NCBI GenBank assembly: GCA_028280785.1
Contig: JANQLF010000303.1
Location: 1-59,958 of the forward strand
Origin: Planctomycetota bacterium
Lineage (GTDB): Bacteria; Planctomycetota; UBA11346
Length of the DNA stretch: 59,958 bases
Direction: 5' to 3'
Positions 26,335-35,036 of the stretch are shown here, piece by piece; the stretch's first letter is position 1, and each line of letters begins with the position of its first letter. The position numbers and the translations under genes are program-made. The notes beneath the pieces were generated by a model. The model was not told the origin of the DNA, ran no database searches, and saw only the letters and a list, made by a program, of their open reading frames with translations.

Positions 26335-26955
26335 ATGCGCATGATAAAAGACGAAGATCAGGAAGAAGGCCAAGGCATCAATATCATGCCACTGATCGAC
26401 ATTGTTTTTCTCTTACTGGTCTATTTTATTTTGACTATGACCTTTGCACCAGATGAAAAGTGGATCGCTAGTTTGTTAAATGGCGGAGGTACTGGTGACG
26501 GGCCAATAGAAAATCATGAAGTCAACATTTCTTTTTTTCCTGCGCATGCACCGCACACCAATAAACCGAGTGAAATGCAAAAATGGTATGAAAATACCGA
26601 TGTGAAAGAAATTGAATGCCGAGTAAATGGTAGTTCTATTGTGTTAAATAAATTCGAAGATCACGAAGTGCAGGTTGAAAAAATACATACTTTTATCTTG
26701 GAGCAATTAGCTAAGTCTGAGTTACATGTAGCAACCAGAGAGCAACAAGATCCGATCAAAGTACATTGTTTTAGACGCTTACCATGGCGCTATGCATTGG
26801 CAGGTTTCGATGCCGTACGTGCTTATGAAAAACAAATAACCGGACAAAACGAAGTGGTGCTTAAGCGTCAATTTGGTTTCGCGCCAAATGAACGGCGTGA
26901 TGCGCGTCAATACTTCCTAGGCAATGAGATTCTGCGCTTGCGTAATTTAAAATAA
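26335..26955 (+). CDS. ExbD/TolR-like biopolymer transport protein
   Basis: A 206-residue inner-membrane protein with one N-terminal helix. INIMPLIDIVFLLLVYFILT is the ExbD/TolR signature, with the proton-pathway Asp at residue 22. The periplasmic domain (about 45-206) is longer than in usual ExbD (about 140 total) and contains a C-terminal extension (RRLPWRYALAGFDAVRAYEKQ). No ExbB/TolQ/MotA-like or TonB gene is near, so its partner must be encoded elsewhere. Its stop is one base from the convergent gene. Confidence 0.8.
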   Translation: MRMIKDEDQEEGQGINIMPLIDIVFLLLVYFILTMTFAPDEKWIASLLNGGGTGDGPIENHEVNISFFPAHAPHTNKPSEMQKWYENTDVKEIECRVNGSSIVLNKFEDHEVQVEKIHTFILEQLAKSELHVATREQQDPIKVHCFRRLPWRYALAGFDAVRAYEKQITGQNEVVLKRQFGFAPNERRDARQYFLGNEILRLRNLK

Positions 26956-26956
26956 A

Positions 26957-27751
26957 TTATTTACGCAAGTCGCGTTCGTCGAGTAGTCGATCGATTTCGC
27001 TTTTAATTTCAGGAACCATAGCGTCAAAACGCGGATCGAGATTTTTGCGAATATAGGCCTCGTCAATTGGATCACCTTGATCCCAAATATGATCATGCAG
27101 TAAACGCTGCTTCTCATTGGCTAAACGCAGACCAGTTTCTAAATCAGGGATAAGCGTAACACTGGCGTCTTCACGGTTGTCTAAATAGAGATTTACTTCT
27201 TTGCGATGTTTTTCTAAAAATTCATTAATCGATAGTTCAAAAGGTACGACGTTGTAAATCATTTGGCTGGGTATGTGGTCGGGTAATTGTTGATGGTCGT
27301 TTTCAACCGAAATGCTACTAATCACGGTCCCGGTATTAAAGAAGGTGGTGACCGAACGACCATGGACTAATTCCTCTTGGCCGCGCTGCTTGGCACTGAG
27401 GTGAAAGATACTGATACCAAGTTCGTGATTATCACTGATGAAATGTTTTTGAAAATAACCGCCACCAGGTAAAATAGGGCGTAAGGAAATGTTTTCCGTA
27501 TCGCCAAGATACTGGCAATGTGCAGACTCAAGTTCTGCTTGTTGGTTTTGATAAAAGCTTTGTGTTTTTGGATCTTCTGCTTCGAAGGGACCGCGTTGAT
27601 AGGTGTGCTCTTTGGCACAATGCGCTTCAAAGACATCAACAAATAAATTAGCTAAACGACGAATCATCGCTCGACGCGCTGGTTTTTGAATAAGCATGCC
27701 AATAGCAATGAGCCCGATCAAGACCAGGGCGACAATTAATTCAGTGCTCAC
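26957..27751 (-). CDS. Membrane-anchored protein, function unknown
   Basis: A 264-residue protein with one N-terminal hydrophobic helix (about 4-22) and a soluble remainder that I do not recognise. The C-terminus (YIRKNLDPRFDAMVPEIKSEIDRLLDERDLRK) is helical and charged. It starts three bases after the FHA gene stop, so the two are co-transcribed; a role in the same signalling context is plausible. Confidence 0.6.
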   Translation of the reverse strand: MSTELIVALVLIGLIAIGMLIQKPARRAMIRRLANLFVDVFEAHCAKEHTYQRGPFEAEDPKTQSFYQNQQAELESAHCQYLGDTENISLRPILPGGGYFQKHFISDNHELGISIFHLSAKQRGQEELVHGRSVTTFFNTGTVISSISVENDHQQLPDHIPSQMIYNVVPFELSINEFLEKHRKEVNLYLDNREDASVTLIPDLETGLRLANEKQRLLHDHIWDQGDPIDEAYIRKNLDPRFDAMVPEIKSEIDRLLDERDLRK

Positions 27752-27754
27752 AAT

Positions 27755-29194
27755 TTATTGTTCTTCAGATTCCACAGGTTCTGATTTTTGGGCGCCGTGT
27801 CCGCTGTACAGACTGCCGTCTAAATGACCGCTGCGTAAAATGGCGATGACATCAGGGTCGAGGCCGGTATCTGCTTCTAATTTATCAATAACTGCAATCA
27901 CATCAGTGTCGTAATTACCACTGGTTGCGTGATCAAAGGCAACCGCGGCAATAACGATGCGTGACTCTAAGCCGAGGTTGTCACCTTTAATGCCTTTGGG
28001 GCCACTGCCATCGAGACGTTCATAAGCATTGTCAATTAATGGCGTAACCTTTTTAAATCCAGGAATGCCTTCAAGTAGAGCAATAATCGTGTCGTGCTCT
28101 TCGGCTTTTTCACTGATCTCTGCAACGTGATGAAGAATAGCGGCCAAGCGAATATGACGTTGGCTGTCTTCGGCAACTTGTAATTGTTGGGCAATGGCGA
28201 GCGCGGTACGTGCACAACGGGCACCACGTCCAACACAATCATGTTTTAATTCCATGATATGGGTCATTGAATTAACGGCATGCCATAAGACCGAATGCTG
28301 TTTGGTAATACGATCTTGCATATTGAAATGCATGGCCAATTGCAAAGCACATGCGGATAGTAATTCAAGATCGCTTTGCGTGAATGGCTCGTTGCCACCA
28401 CTGCGTGTTACATAAAGCACGCCACGCATCGCATTTTTAGTACCGAGCGGAACACAAATAACCGAGCGCACATTTCCAGAAACGATGCTGTTGCGTCGAT
28501 TAAAACGTTCGTCTTCTTGAGCGTTTTCAGTTAATACTGCGCGGTTTTCAGACATCACGCTTTTAATAATACTACGTGCAATAACCGGTTTGGCCCATTG
28601 TTCTGAGGCACGGATATATTTTGGAACTAATTTACTCGATTTGCCTTGGCGAATTAAAACGATCGCATGATCAGCAGGCATAGCTGAAATTAATAAATCA
28701 AGCATTTTCGAACACGGATCAGCGCTCGTGCCACTCAGCGTTTTGCCAACTTGATATAACAAGCGCAGTGATTGACCGTCGTCGTTCTGTTTATCTTCGT
28801 CTTCAATATCGGATAAATCATCAATGCGAAATTCAATAGTATTGGTTAAGCGCATTTCATCTTCATAGGCAACCTGCTGCCCAGAGTCACTGTCAGTTAA
28901 AGCGATGCCGCTTTCAAAAACCATTTCGGTGGTGCCGATTTTAATCACATCACCTTCGCGTAAGAGCTCTTCGTCTTCTAATTTATCATCATTAATGAAG
29001 GTGCCGTTTTTAGATTCGAGGTCACGGACGAAATACATCCCACCAACAGGAACGACTTCAGCGTGAAAGCGACTGGCACTGCGATCGAGAATTGGCAATC
29101 CGGCCTCGGCATCACGACCAATGGTGATAGCGCCTTCCGCTAGGGTCACTTCGCGGTTGGTATAAGGACCGTTACGAATGCGAATTTTACTCAC
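27755..29194 (-). CDS. FHA-GAF-(degenerate HD-GYP) signalling protein
   Basis: A 479-residue cytoplasmic protein with three parts. The FHA domain (1-95) keeps IGRD (25-28), SRFHAE (41-46) and SKNGTFIN (61-68) for phospho-threonine binding. A GAF domain follows (about 145-295). The C-terminal helical domain (about 300-465) has the shape of HD-GYP but the HD is HH (LHHVAE, 355-356) and the GYP loop is YERLDGSGPKG (391-401). It is therefore probably not a cyclic-di-GMP phosphodiesterase. FHA-GAF pairs are common in Planctomycetota and Lentisphaerota. Confidence 0.8.
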   Translation of the reverse strand: MSKIRIRNGPYTNREVTLAEGAITIGRDAEAGLPILDRSASRFHAEVVPVGGMYFVRDLESKNGTFINDDKLEDEELLREGDVIKIGTTEMVFESGIALTDSDSGQQVAYEDEMRLTNTIEFRIDDLSDIEDEDKQNDDGQSLRLLYQVGKTLSGTSADPCSKMLDLLISAMPADHAIVLIRQGKSSKLVPKYIRASEQWAKPVIARSIIKSVMSENRAVLTENAQEDERFNRRNSIVSGNVRSVICVPLGTKNAMRGVLYVTRSGGNEPFTQSDLELLSACALQLAMHFNMQDRITKQHSVLWHAVNSMTHIMELKHDCVGRGARCARTALAIAQQLQVAEDSQRHIRLAAILHHVAEISEKAEEHDTIIALLEGIPGFKKVTPLIDNAYERLDGSGPKGIKGDNLGLESRIVIAAVAFDHATSGNYDTDVIAVIDKLEADTGLDPDVIAILRSGHLDGSLYSGHGAQKSEPVESEEQ

Positions 29195-29321
29195 CGATGC
29201 TCCACAGCTCTAAATTTAAGTTAAATACGCGCTTATTCAGCCTGTTCAGTCTAGGGACTGGGACCTTTGTCGTCATGCCTGGGGCTTGCTGGGGGATCAT
29301 CGGTGATACGTACACTGGAAC

Positions 29322-29780
29322 TTAGACGTCCTCTTCGAGTAAAATCTGGACGCGATCGCGCGCTTTACGCGCCAGTTGGTGATCACCCTTTGCATCTGCA
29401 ATAATAGCAAGGAGTTGCCACGATCCGATGAGATTGGAAGCCTGCTGACAGATGCGCTGCGCTACCTCAATAGCCTGGTCATAATTACTAAGCAAATAGG
29501 CCTTACTGGCTTGATCATGCAATTGGCGCAATTCGGCCTGATCCCAACTCGGTTTACGGGTGCAATACCACAGCCACAGACTGCTCAACAGACTAAGGCA
29601 TAGGTAGATTAATCCGAATTGGAGCAGCAGGCTCTGTGCAAATTCGGCGGTAGCGATGATTGGGCTCAAGATCAAGAGCCCGAGACAGACCATCGCTGCC
29701 AAGAGCGCGATGGAACCACTCCACAGGCGCCCACGTAAGATCAGTCCAGCACCAGGAATGAGGATGTTAAGCAGTAGCAT
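29322..29780 (-). CDS. Membrane protein with TPR-like C-terminus, function unknown
   Basis: A 152-residue protein. ATG 29780, with AGGA nine bases upstream, is preferred to TTG 29834. Two hydrophobic segments (about 1-45 and 50-75) are followed by an alpha-helical hairpin region that looks TPR-like (LHDQASKAYLLSNYDQAIEVAQRI, GSWQLLAIIADAKGDHQLARKAR). Same strand as the FHA gene, 127 bases upstream of it. Divergent from the exported protein at 29861. Confidence 0.55.
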   Translation of the reverse strand: MLLLNILIPGAGLILRGRLWSGSIALLAAMVCLGLLILSPIIATAEFAQSLLLQFGLIYLCLSLLSSLWLWYCTRKPSWDQAELRQLHDQASKAYLLSNYDQAIEVAQRICQQASNLIGSWQLLAIIADAKGDHQLARKARDRVQILLEEDV

Positions 29781-29860
29781 ACGCGCATCCTGCCGCCTTC
29801 TGTGTAGAAAAAAAGGGACTGTCTTTTTGTTCAATAAGGTGTATATTGAAGGCTGTTCTT

Positions 29861-31573
29861 ATGTTCAGAAATTTTAAAGTTATATTGATTTGCCTACTTT
29901 GTTTACCGCTTACGGCGGTTGATATTTATGTGCCTGATTTCCAAGAAACCAACCGCAACATCGTTAACAATAATTTCACTCCACTCTGTGAACATGCGCA
30001 GTTATTGATTGATAGCCAAGTCTTCAATCAAGCCAGTCAATTTGACGAGGTACTGGGGAATAAAATATTACCCAACACCAATTCCGCTCATCTTTATCTT
30101 GGTCGCAACCCACAAGAATGGTTAGTGCAGTTACAGATAAAAAACAAAAATCATCTACAAGCATGGTGGCAAAGCCAACTTGAACAGTTGCAACGCAATG
30201 TGCCGGGTCTCGGTATCGAGCGCAACGGATTACATTTATCACGCAAAGCTAACTCAGTTAATATTATGGGTAAGCGCGTTCAACAATTACCACAACGTCG
30301 TGACATGTCGCACGAGCGTGCTGATGTCATCATTACTGGATTTGGTAGTGAACATGTAGCGCGCATGTATTTTTCAGATGTCGGCCTGCGTATGTCGATG
30401 CAGGTGCCGTATGCGCCAGAAAATCCATTGTATATCGATAAAACATTTATTTCAGAATTACCGCAAGAAATGTTTGCGTGGTGTACCTTGGTCATCAACG
30501 ATGATACCAGGCCATTAGTCTTAAATAATTTTGATTTGCTATCGACTTTTGTCAGACCCTACGTCAAAAACGTGTCTTTTGACAGTATTCGCCAATCATT
30601 ACATAAATTCGAAGGTGAATTATTCCTCGGAATGAGCCATGCCAAAGATGGTTTAGATATTAATATCGCGATGACGCGCAATCACCACAGCGATCAATTA
30701 GTAAGTACTTTTATTCAAGGTGATGCTGGTGTAGTACGTTTAAGTAAACAGCGCGAATTAGTTGTCATGCAAGGCAAAAATCGTTGGATTGCTTCAACTA
30801 GCATTCATATCGCACAAATTTTATCAGGTAAGCGTCATATCCATTTTCCACAGATGTTGCCAGAGCGCATCAGTAAAGAACAAGAAATGGTCGCTGCTGG
30901 ATACACCAATACCTTGGCCTTAGCTCAAAAATATTACGACATGTTACCAATGATGAAGCAACACAGTGATCGCGTTGACATTCAAGAAATTACTTTGTTG
31001 CGTCAAACCTTAAAACGCATGGTGCCGCATTTACAAGAAGCGGTATGCGTGGCAAAGCATCAAGACGGTGAATTACATATTAAAGGCGAAGGTTTGGGTA
31101 GCGCATGTATTATGGCATTTGGCAGTGCCTTGTGTCAGCAAAAAGCTTGGCAGAAAAACGAAAGCGATACCAGTTACATCATGGAAACTTTTGAGTCTTT
31201 AACCAATGAATTTAAACAACAGCAGGCCTGGCCAATGCGTTTAGCAATGCCAGCGCACAAACGTGTGAATATTTGTTACTTACGCCCTGAAGAAGATCAG
31301 GACTTCGACTTACCAGTTCTTATTGAGAACCCTGCGCGGCATAACGGTCGCGGTTCGTATGTGGTCTTCAGTAATGGCGAAGTGCAATTCTTTAAAGGTC
31401 GCGCTATTTGGAATCGTGGCCAAGAGTTGGTTTATGAAGGTGCCAGCTCCAACTGGGTTGATTGGAAAAATCATCAGCACCTGTTCCGCCCGCTGCAGGA
31501 TTCGAGCAGACGCATGGGCATAAATGATGAAGAAATCCAAATTATGTTCGAACAGCTCGAGAATGACGACTAA
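29861..31573 (+). CDS. Large exported protein, function unknown
   Basis: A 570-residue protein with a signal peptide (about 1-20, ending in LPLTAVD). ATG 29861 is chosen over an upstream frame start. I do not recognise the main body. The C-terminal part YVVFSNGEVQFFKGRAIW recalls the 'F-x-D/N-G-x-V-x-F' loop found at the end of DUF1559/pseudopilin-like proteins in planctomycetes, but no prepilin motif is present at the N-terminus. It lies upstream of lon. Confidence 0.55.
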   Translation: MFRNFKVILICLLCLPLTAVDIYVPDFQETNRNIVNNNFTPLCEHAQLLIDSQVFNQASQFDEVLGNKILPNTNSAHLYLGRNPQEWLVQLQIKNKNHLQAWWQSQLEQLQRNVPGLGIERNGLHLSRKANSVNIMGKRVQQLPQRRDMSHERADVIITGFGSEHVARMYFSDVGLRMSMQVPYAPENPLYIDKTFISELPQEMFAWCTLVINDDTRPLVLNNFDLLSTFVRPYVKNVSFDSIRQSLHKFEGELFLGMSHAKDGLDINIAMTRNHHSDQLVSTFIQGDAGVVRLSKQRELVVMQGKNRWIASTSIHIAQILSGKRHIHFPQMLPERISKEQEMVAAGYTNTLALAQKYYDMLPMMKQHSDRVDIQEITLLRQTLKRMVPHLQEAVCVAKHQDGELHIKGEGLGSACIMAFGSALCQQKAWQKNESDTSYIMETFESLTNEFKQQQAWPMRLAMPAHKRVNICYLRPEEDQDFDLPVLIENPARHNGRGSYVVFSNGEVQFFKGRAIWNRGQELVYEGASSNWVDWKNHQHLFRPLQDSSRRMGINDEEIQIMFEQLENDD

Positions 31574-31593
31574 AGTCCATTCTCCTAAGTTAT

Positions 31594-31606
31594 TGAAATA
31601 ATTTCA
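31594..31606. promoter_or_regulatory. Palindrome upstream of lon
   Basis: TGAAATAATTTCA is a perfect 13-base palindrome 110 bases before the lon ATG. It does not match CIRCE. It could be an operator or chance AT-rich symmetry. Confidence 0.25.
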
Positions 31607-31715
31607 CTTAAGTTCAGCAACTCGCATAATGCTCGATCGATTCGTATATATTGGTACGATCTTTGCCACTATGCATGTATAGAATTGTTTTTTTGGTCAA
31701 AATGACGAGGTTGGT

Positions 31716-34178
31716 ATGAACGATAAAGATGATGATGCATTAGAACCCGAAGTGTTTGAGGTCGATGTAGATGCAGTCATAGAAGAAGTGCAAATCGATG
31801 AGCAGACATCGGCGATAAAACGCACAGATGATCAGTTGCCAGACGTATTGGTTTGTTTGCCGATGAATCAGCGACCGGTATTTCCAACCATGATGTTGCC
31901 GTTGATGATTCCAGAAGGTCGACTTTCGGCGGCTGTGCAATATGCAATTGAACAACAATCTGGTTATATCGGTTTCTTTTTAACCAGAGAGCCGATGGAT
32001 GAGGAACAAAGCTACAGCATCGATGAACTCTATAAGGTTGGTTGTATTGCACGGGTCATGAAAGCCCATGAAGAAGGCGGCCAGGGCATACAAGTTTTTG
32101 CTCAGGTCATTGCACGTTTTGAAATAACCGAACAAATCAGCAACGACCCACATGTGATTGTTAAAGGTAAACCGATTCAACCTAAAGTTGATGCTAGCGA
32201 CACCGAAGTGCGCGCCTTGGCCATGGCCATCGTGACAGCGTTAAAAGATTTAATTCAGCACAATCCGGTTTTTGCTGATGAAATAAAAATGGTCTTGGCC
32301 AATTATAATAATATTGATGGCCCTGGTCGCTTGGCTGACTTATCAGCGTCATTAACGACAGCAGCGCGAGAAGATATACAAAGTATTCTTGAAACGATCG
32401 ACATTGTTCCTCGGATGGAAAAGGTTTTAGCCTTATTAGCGAAGGAAAGTGAATTAACCCAAATAAAAGCACGTATTGCTGGTCAAATTGAAAACAAGAT
32501 GACCGAGCAACAACGCAAATTTTTCCTCAATGAACAATTAAAGGCAATCAAAGAAGAGCTTGGAGTCGAAACAGACGAGAAGTCATTAGAAGTTGATAAG
32601 TTTCAAAAAGCCTTTGATGCGAAAAAAAATAAGATGTCTGACGAGGTACGCTCGACCATTGAAGAAGAACTTAAAAAGATGCAAATTTTGGAACCAGCAT
32701 CGAGCGAATATGGGGTCGCACGCAATCGTTTGGAATGGCTCACTGATATGCCGTGGGGTGATATCACCGATGATGTCCTTGATTTAAAAACTATTCGTAA
32801 GGGTTTGGATGACGATCATTACGGCATGAGTGATATTAAAAAACGCTTCATTGAATTTTGTGGCGTGCGTAAATTAAAAGAAGACCGCGGTGGCGGCATC
32901 ATCGCCTTAGTCGGTCCTCCGGGTACGGGTAAAACATCTATCGGTAAAAGTATTGCGCGTAATTTAGGCCGTGAGTTCTATCGTTTTAGTGTTGGCGGTA
33001 TGCGTGATGAGGCAGAAATAAAAGGACATCGGCGTACCTACGTTGGTGCGCTGCCTGGTAAAATAGCTCAGGCACTACGCCGCTGTGGTAGTATGAATCC
33101 CGTCATTTTGCTTGATGAGATAGATAAATTATCACATGGCATGCAAGGTGATCCGGCGAGTGCTTTATTAGAGGTCCTAGATCCCGAACAAAATAATGAT
33201 TTTTTAGATCATTACCTTGATGTGCGTATTGATTTATCACAAGTCTTGTTCATTTGTACCGCTAATGAATTAGGCGGTATTCCAGAGCCATTACGTGATC
33301 GCATGGAAATAATTCGTCTGCCCGGCTACATCGAGGCAGAGAAAGTAAAAATTGCCAGCAGTTATTTAGTACCCAAGCAGCGTAAAGCGCATGGCCTGCG
33401 TCGTGCTGACATTCAGTTTCAGCGCAATGCGTTAACTGGTCTGGTGCGTGGTTATGCACGCGAAGCTGGCGTGCGTCAGCTTGAACAATTAATTGCCAAA
33501 ATATGTCGAAAAGTTGCGACTAAAAAAGCTGAAGATGAAGATGCATTTGCCTTACACAAAATTAACCAGGATAATCTCAGTGATTATTTAGGTAAACCCT
33601 ATATGTCTGACGAAGATCTCATCGCTACAGCAACTCCTGGAGTTGTGACTGGTTTAGCATGGACTGCAATGGGTGGTGCCACTTTAGAAATTGAGGCAAT
33701 CGCAACAGCTAGTGAAAAAGGTGGACTAACCTTAACTGGACAGCTTGGTGATGTGATGAAAGAAAGTGTGAGCTTAACACGCTCGTATTTGCACGCTCGC
33801 ACTGCTGATTTTAAAATTAAAGATGACTGGTTTGATAAACATAGCGTCCATGTGCATTTTCCTGCTGGCGCGACTCCCAAAGACGGACCATCCGCAGGTA
33901 TATCGATAGCAACGGCCTTGGTGTCTTTAGCACTCGGCAAAGCAGTAAAGCGTAAATTAGGGATGACTGGTGAATTAACCTTAACCGGTCGGGTTTATCC
34001 AATTGGTGGGGTACGTGAAAAGATCGTCGCTGCAAAACGTGCTGGACTCAAAACGATCATATTGCCGAAGGCAAATGAACGCGACTGGGACGAGTTACCA
34101 GAGCACCTACAAAAGGGCTATACGGTTCATTTTGTTGAGCAACTCGACGACGTACTGCGTATTGCAGGGCTCATCTAG
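31716..34178 (+). CDS. lon: ATP-dependent protease Lon
   Basis: An 820-residue Lon protease. The N-terminal substrate-binding domain starts LPDVLVCLPMNQRPVFPTMM; the AAA+ module has Walker A GPPGTGKT (about 400-407) and Walker B ILLDEIDKL; the protease domain has the catalytic Ser726 in PKDGPSAG and Lys769 in GVREKIVAAK, spaced as in E. coli Lon. It degrades misfolded and regulatory proteins in the cytoplasm. An acidic N-terminal extension of about 40 residues is unusual. GACGAGG lies just upstream. Confidence 0.95.
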   Translation: MNDKDDDALEPEVFEVDVDAVIEEVQIDEQTSAIKRTDDQLPDVLVCLPMNQRPVFPTMMLPLMIPEGRLSAAVQYAIEQQSGYIGFFLTREPMDEEQSYSIDELYKVGCIARVMKAHEEGGQGIQVFAQVIARFEITEQISNDPHVIVKGKPIQPKVDASDTEVRALAMAIVTALKDLIQHNPVFADEIKMVLANYNNIDGPGRLADLSASLTTAAREDIQSILETIDIVPRMEKVLALLAKESELTQIKARIAGQIENKMTEQQRKFFLNEQLKAIKEELGVETDEKSLEVDKFQKAFDAKKNKMSDEVRSTIEEELKKMQILEPASSEYGVARNRLEWLTDMPWGDITDDVLDLKTIRKGLDDDHYGMSDIKKRFIEFCGVRKLKEDRGGGIIALVGPPGTGKTSIGKSIARNLGREFYRFSVGGMRDEAEIKGHRRTYVGALPGKIAQALRRCGSMNPVILLDEIDKLSHGMQGDPASALLEVLDPEQNNDFLDHYLDVRIDLSQVLFICTANELGGIPEPLRDRMEIIRLPGYIEAEKVKIASSYLVPKQRKAHGLRRADIQFQRNALTGLVRGYAREAGVRQLEQLIAKICRKVATKKAEDEDAFALHKINQDNLSDYLGKPYMSDEDLIATATPGVVTGLAWTAMGGATLEIEAIATASEKGGLTLTGQLGDVMKESVSLTRSYLHARTADFKIKDDWFDKHSVHVHFPAGATPKDGPSAGISIATALVSLALGKAVKRKLGMTGELTLTGRVYPIGGVREKIVAAKRAGLKTIILPKANERDWDELPEHLQKGYTVHFVEQLDDVLRIAGLI

Positions 34179-34250
34179 TCTGGCAATTGTAGCTTATCTT
34201 TACTTGTCCGGCAGCTCTTAAGCCTATCATTTGCCGCCGAGGATAGAACG

Positions 34251-34874
34251 ATGAAGCTATTGAAGAACCTGCTGATTTTTATCGTATTTGTTGTGGTCAT
34301 TTTGTTTGTGGTCGGATTTTTTCTTCCCAAAGATTATAATGTGACGCGCAGTATACATATTGAAACTAATCCAACCCATGTAGCCGCTTATGTGAAAAAT
34401 TTAAATCAATGGCCGCACTGGTCACCATGGGAAGAATGCGAACCAAAACTCGACATTAAAGTAGGCGATAAGATCAGTGGCGTTGGCGCGAGCCAATCAT
34501 GGTCCGGTGAACAAGGTAATGGACGATTAGAATTCACTGAGGTAAGCGAAGATAAAGTTGCCTATACATGTTATTTTGAAAACGATACGATGACTGCTGA
34601 CTGTGTTATGCATTTTAAAGCAGAAGGCGACCACACCCATGTTGAATGGACTATGACTGGCCGCGTCGATACATTGGTCGTCGGTGGCTACATGGCCCTG
34701 ATGGTTGATAAAATGACAGCGCCCATGTTTGAACGCGGTTTAGAAAAATTAAAAAACGCTGCTGAAAATAAAGAAATGCCTAAGCCGGAACCAGTTGTCG
34801 AAGAAAAACCGACAGAAAGCAAAGAAGAAAAAGACCGCAAGCCAATCAGTGGTCCAGCAACTAAGAAAAATTAA
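34251..34874 (+). CDS. Membrane-anchored SRPBCC-family protein
   Basis: A 207-residue protein with an N-terminal transmembrane helix (about 5-28), an SRPBCC domain (YNVTRSIHIETNPTHVAAYVKNLNQWPHWSPW ... VEWTMTGR) and a charged Lys/Glu/Pro-rich tail (from about 165). The opening of the SRPBCC domain is like that of polyketide-cyclase family membrane proteins. The ligand is unknown. It follows lon by 72 bases. Confidence 0.7.
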   Translation: MKLLKNLLIFIVFVVVILFVVGFFLPKDYNVTRSIHIETNPTHVAAYVKNLNQWPHWSPWEECEPKLDIKVGDKISGVGASQSWSGEQGNGRLEFTEVSEDKVAYTCYFENDTMTADCVMHFKAEGDHTHVEWTMTGRVDTLVVGGYMALMVDKMTAPMFERGLEKLKNAAENKEMPKPEPVVEEKPTESKEEKDRKPISGPATKKN

Positions 34875-34878
34875 TTTG

Positions 34879-34892
34879 CATGTAATTACATG
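34879..34892. promoter_or_regulatory. Palindrome CATGTAATTACATG
   Basis: A perfect 14-base palindrome just past the SRPBCC stop and about 145 bases before the beta-helix protein gene. Possible operator; not supported by further evidence. Confidence 0.25.
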
Positions 34893-35036
34893 GGTACAGA
34901 CATGTATGGACTAAGCGTAGACTTTTGACCTGAACGTTCTAAGCTAGATGACGTTAATCCGCTTTTCATAAATACTTAAAAACAAAGATGTTAGGTTTTG
35001 CGTATTTGTTAAATAAGAGTGGAGAAGGAGAGGTTC

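Noticed and set aside
31594-31715. Heat-shock (CIRCE) element upstream of lon
   Set aside because: The palindrome found does not match the CIRCE consensus TTAGCACTC-N9-GAGTGCTAA.
31740-34035. Several open frames antisense to lon
   Set aside because: lon is certain from its motifs and the antisense frames have no recognisable protein features.
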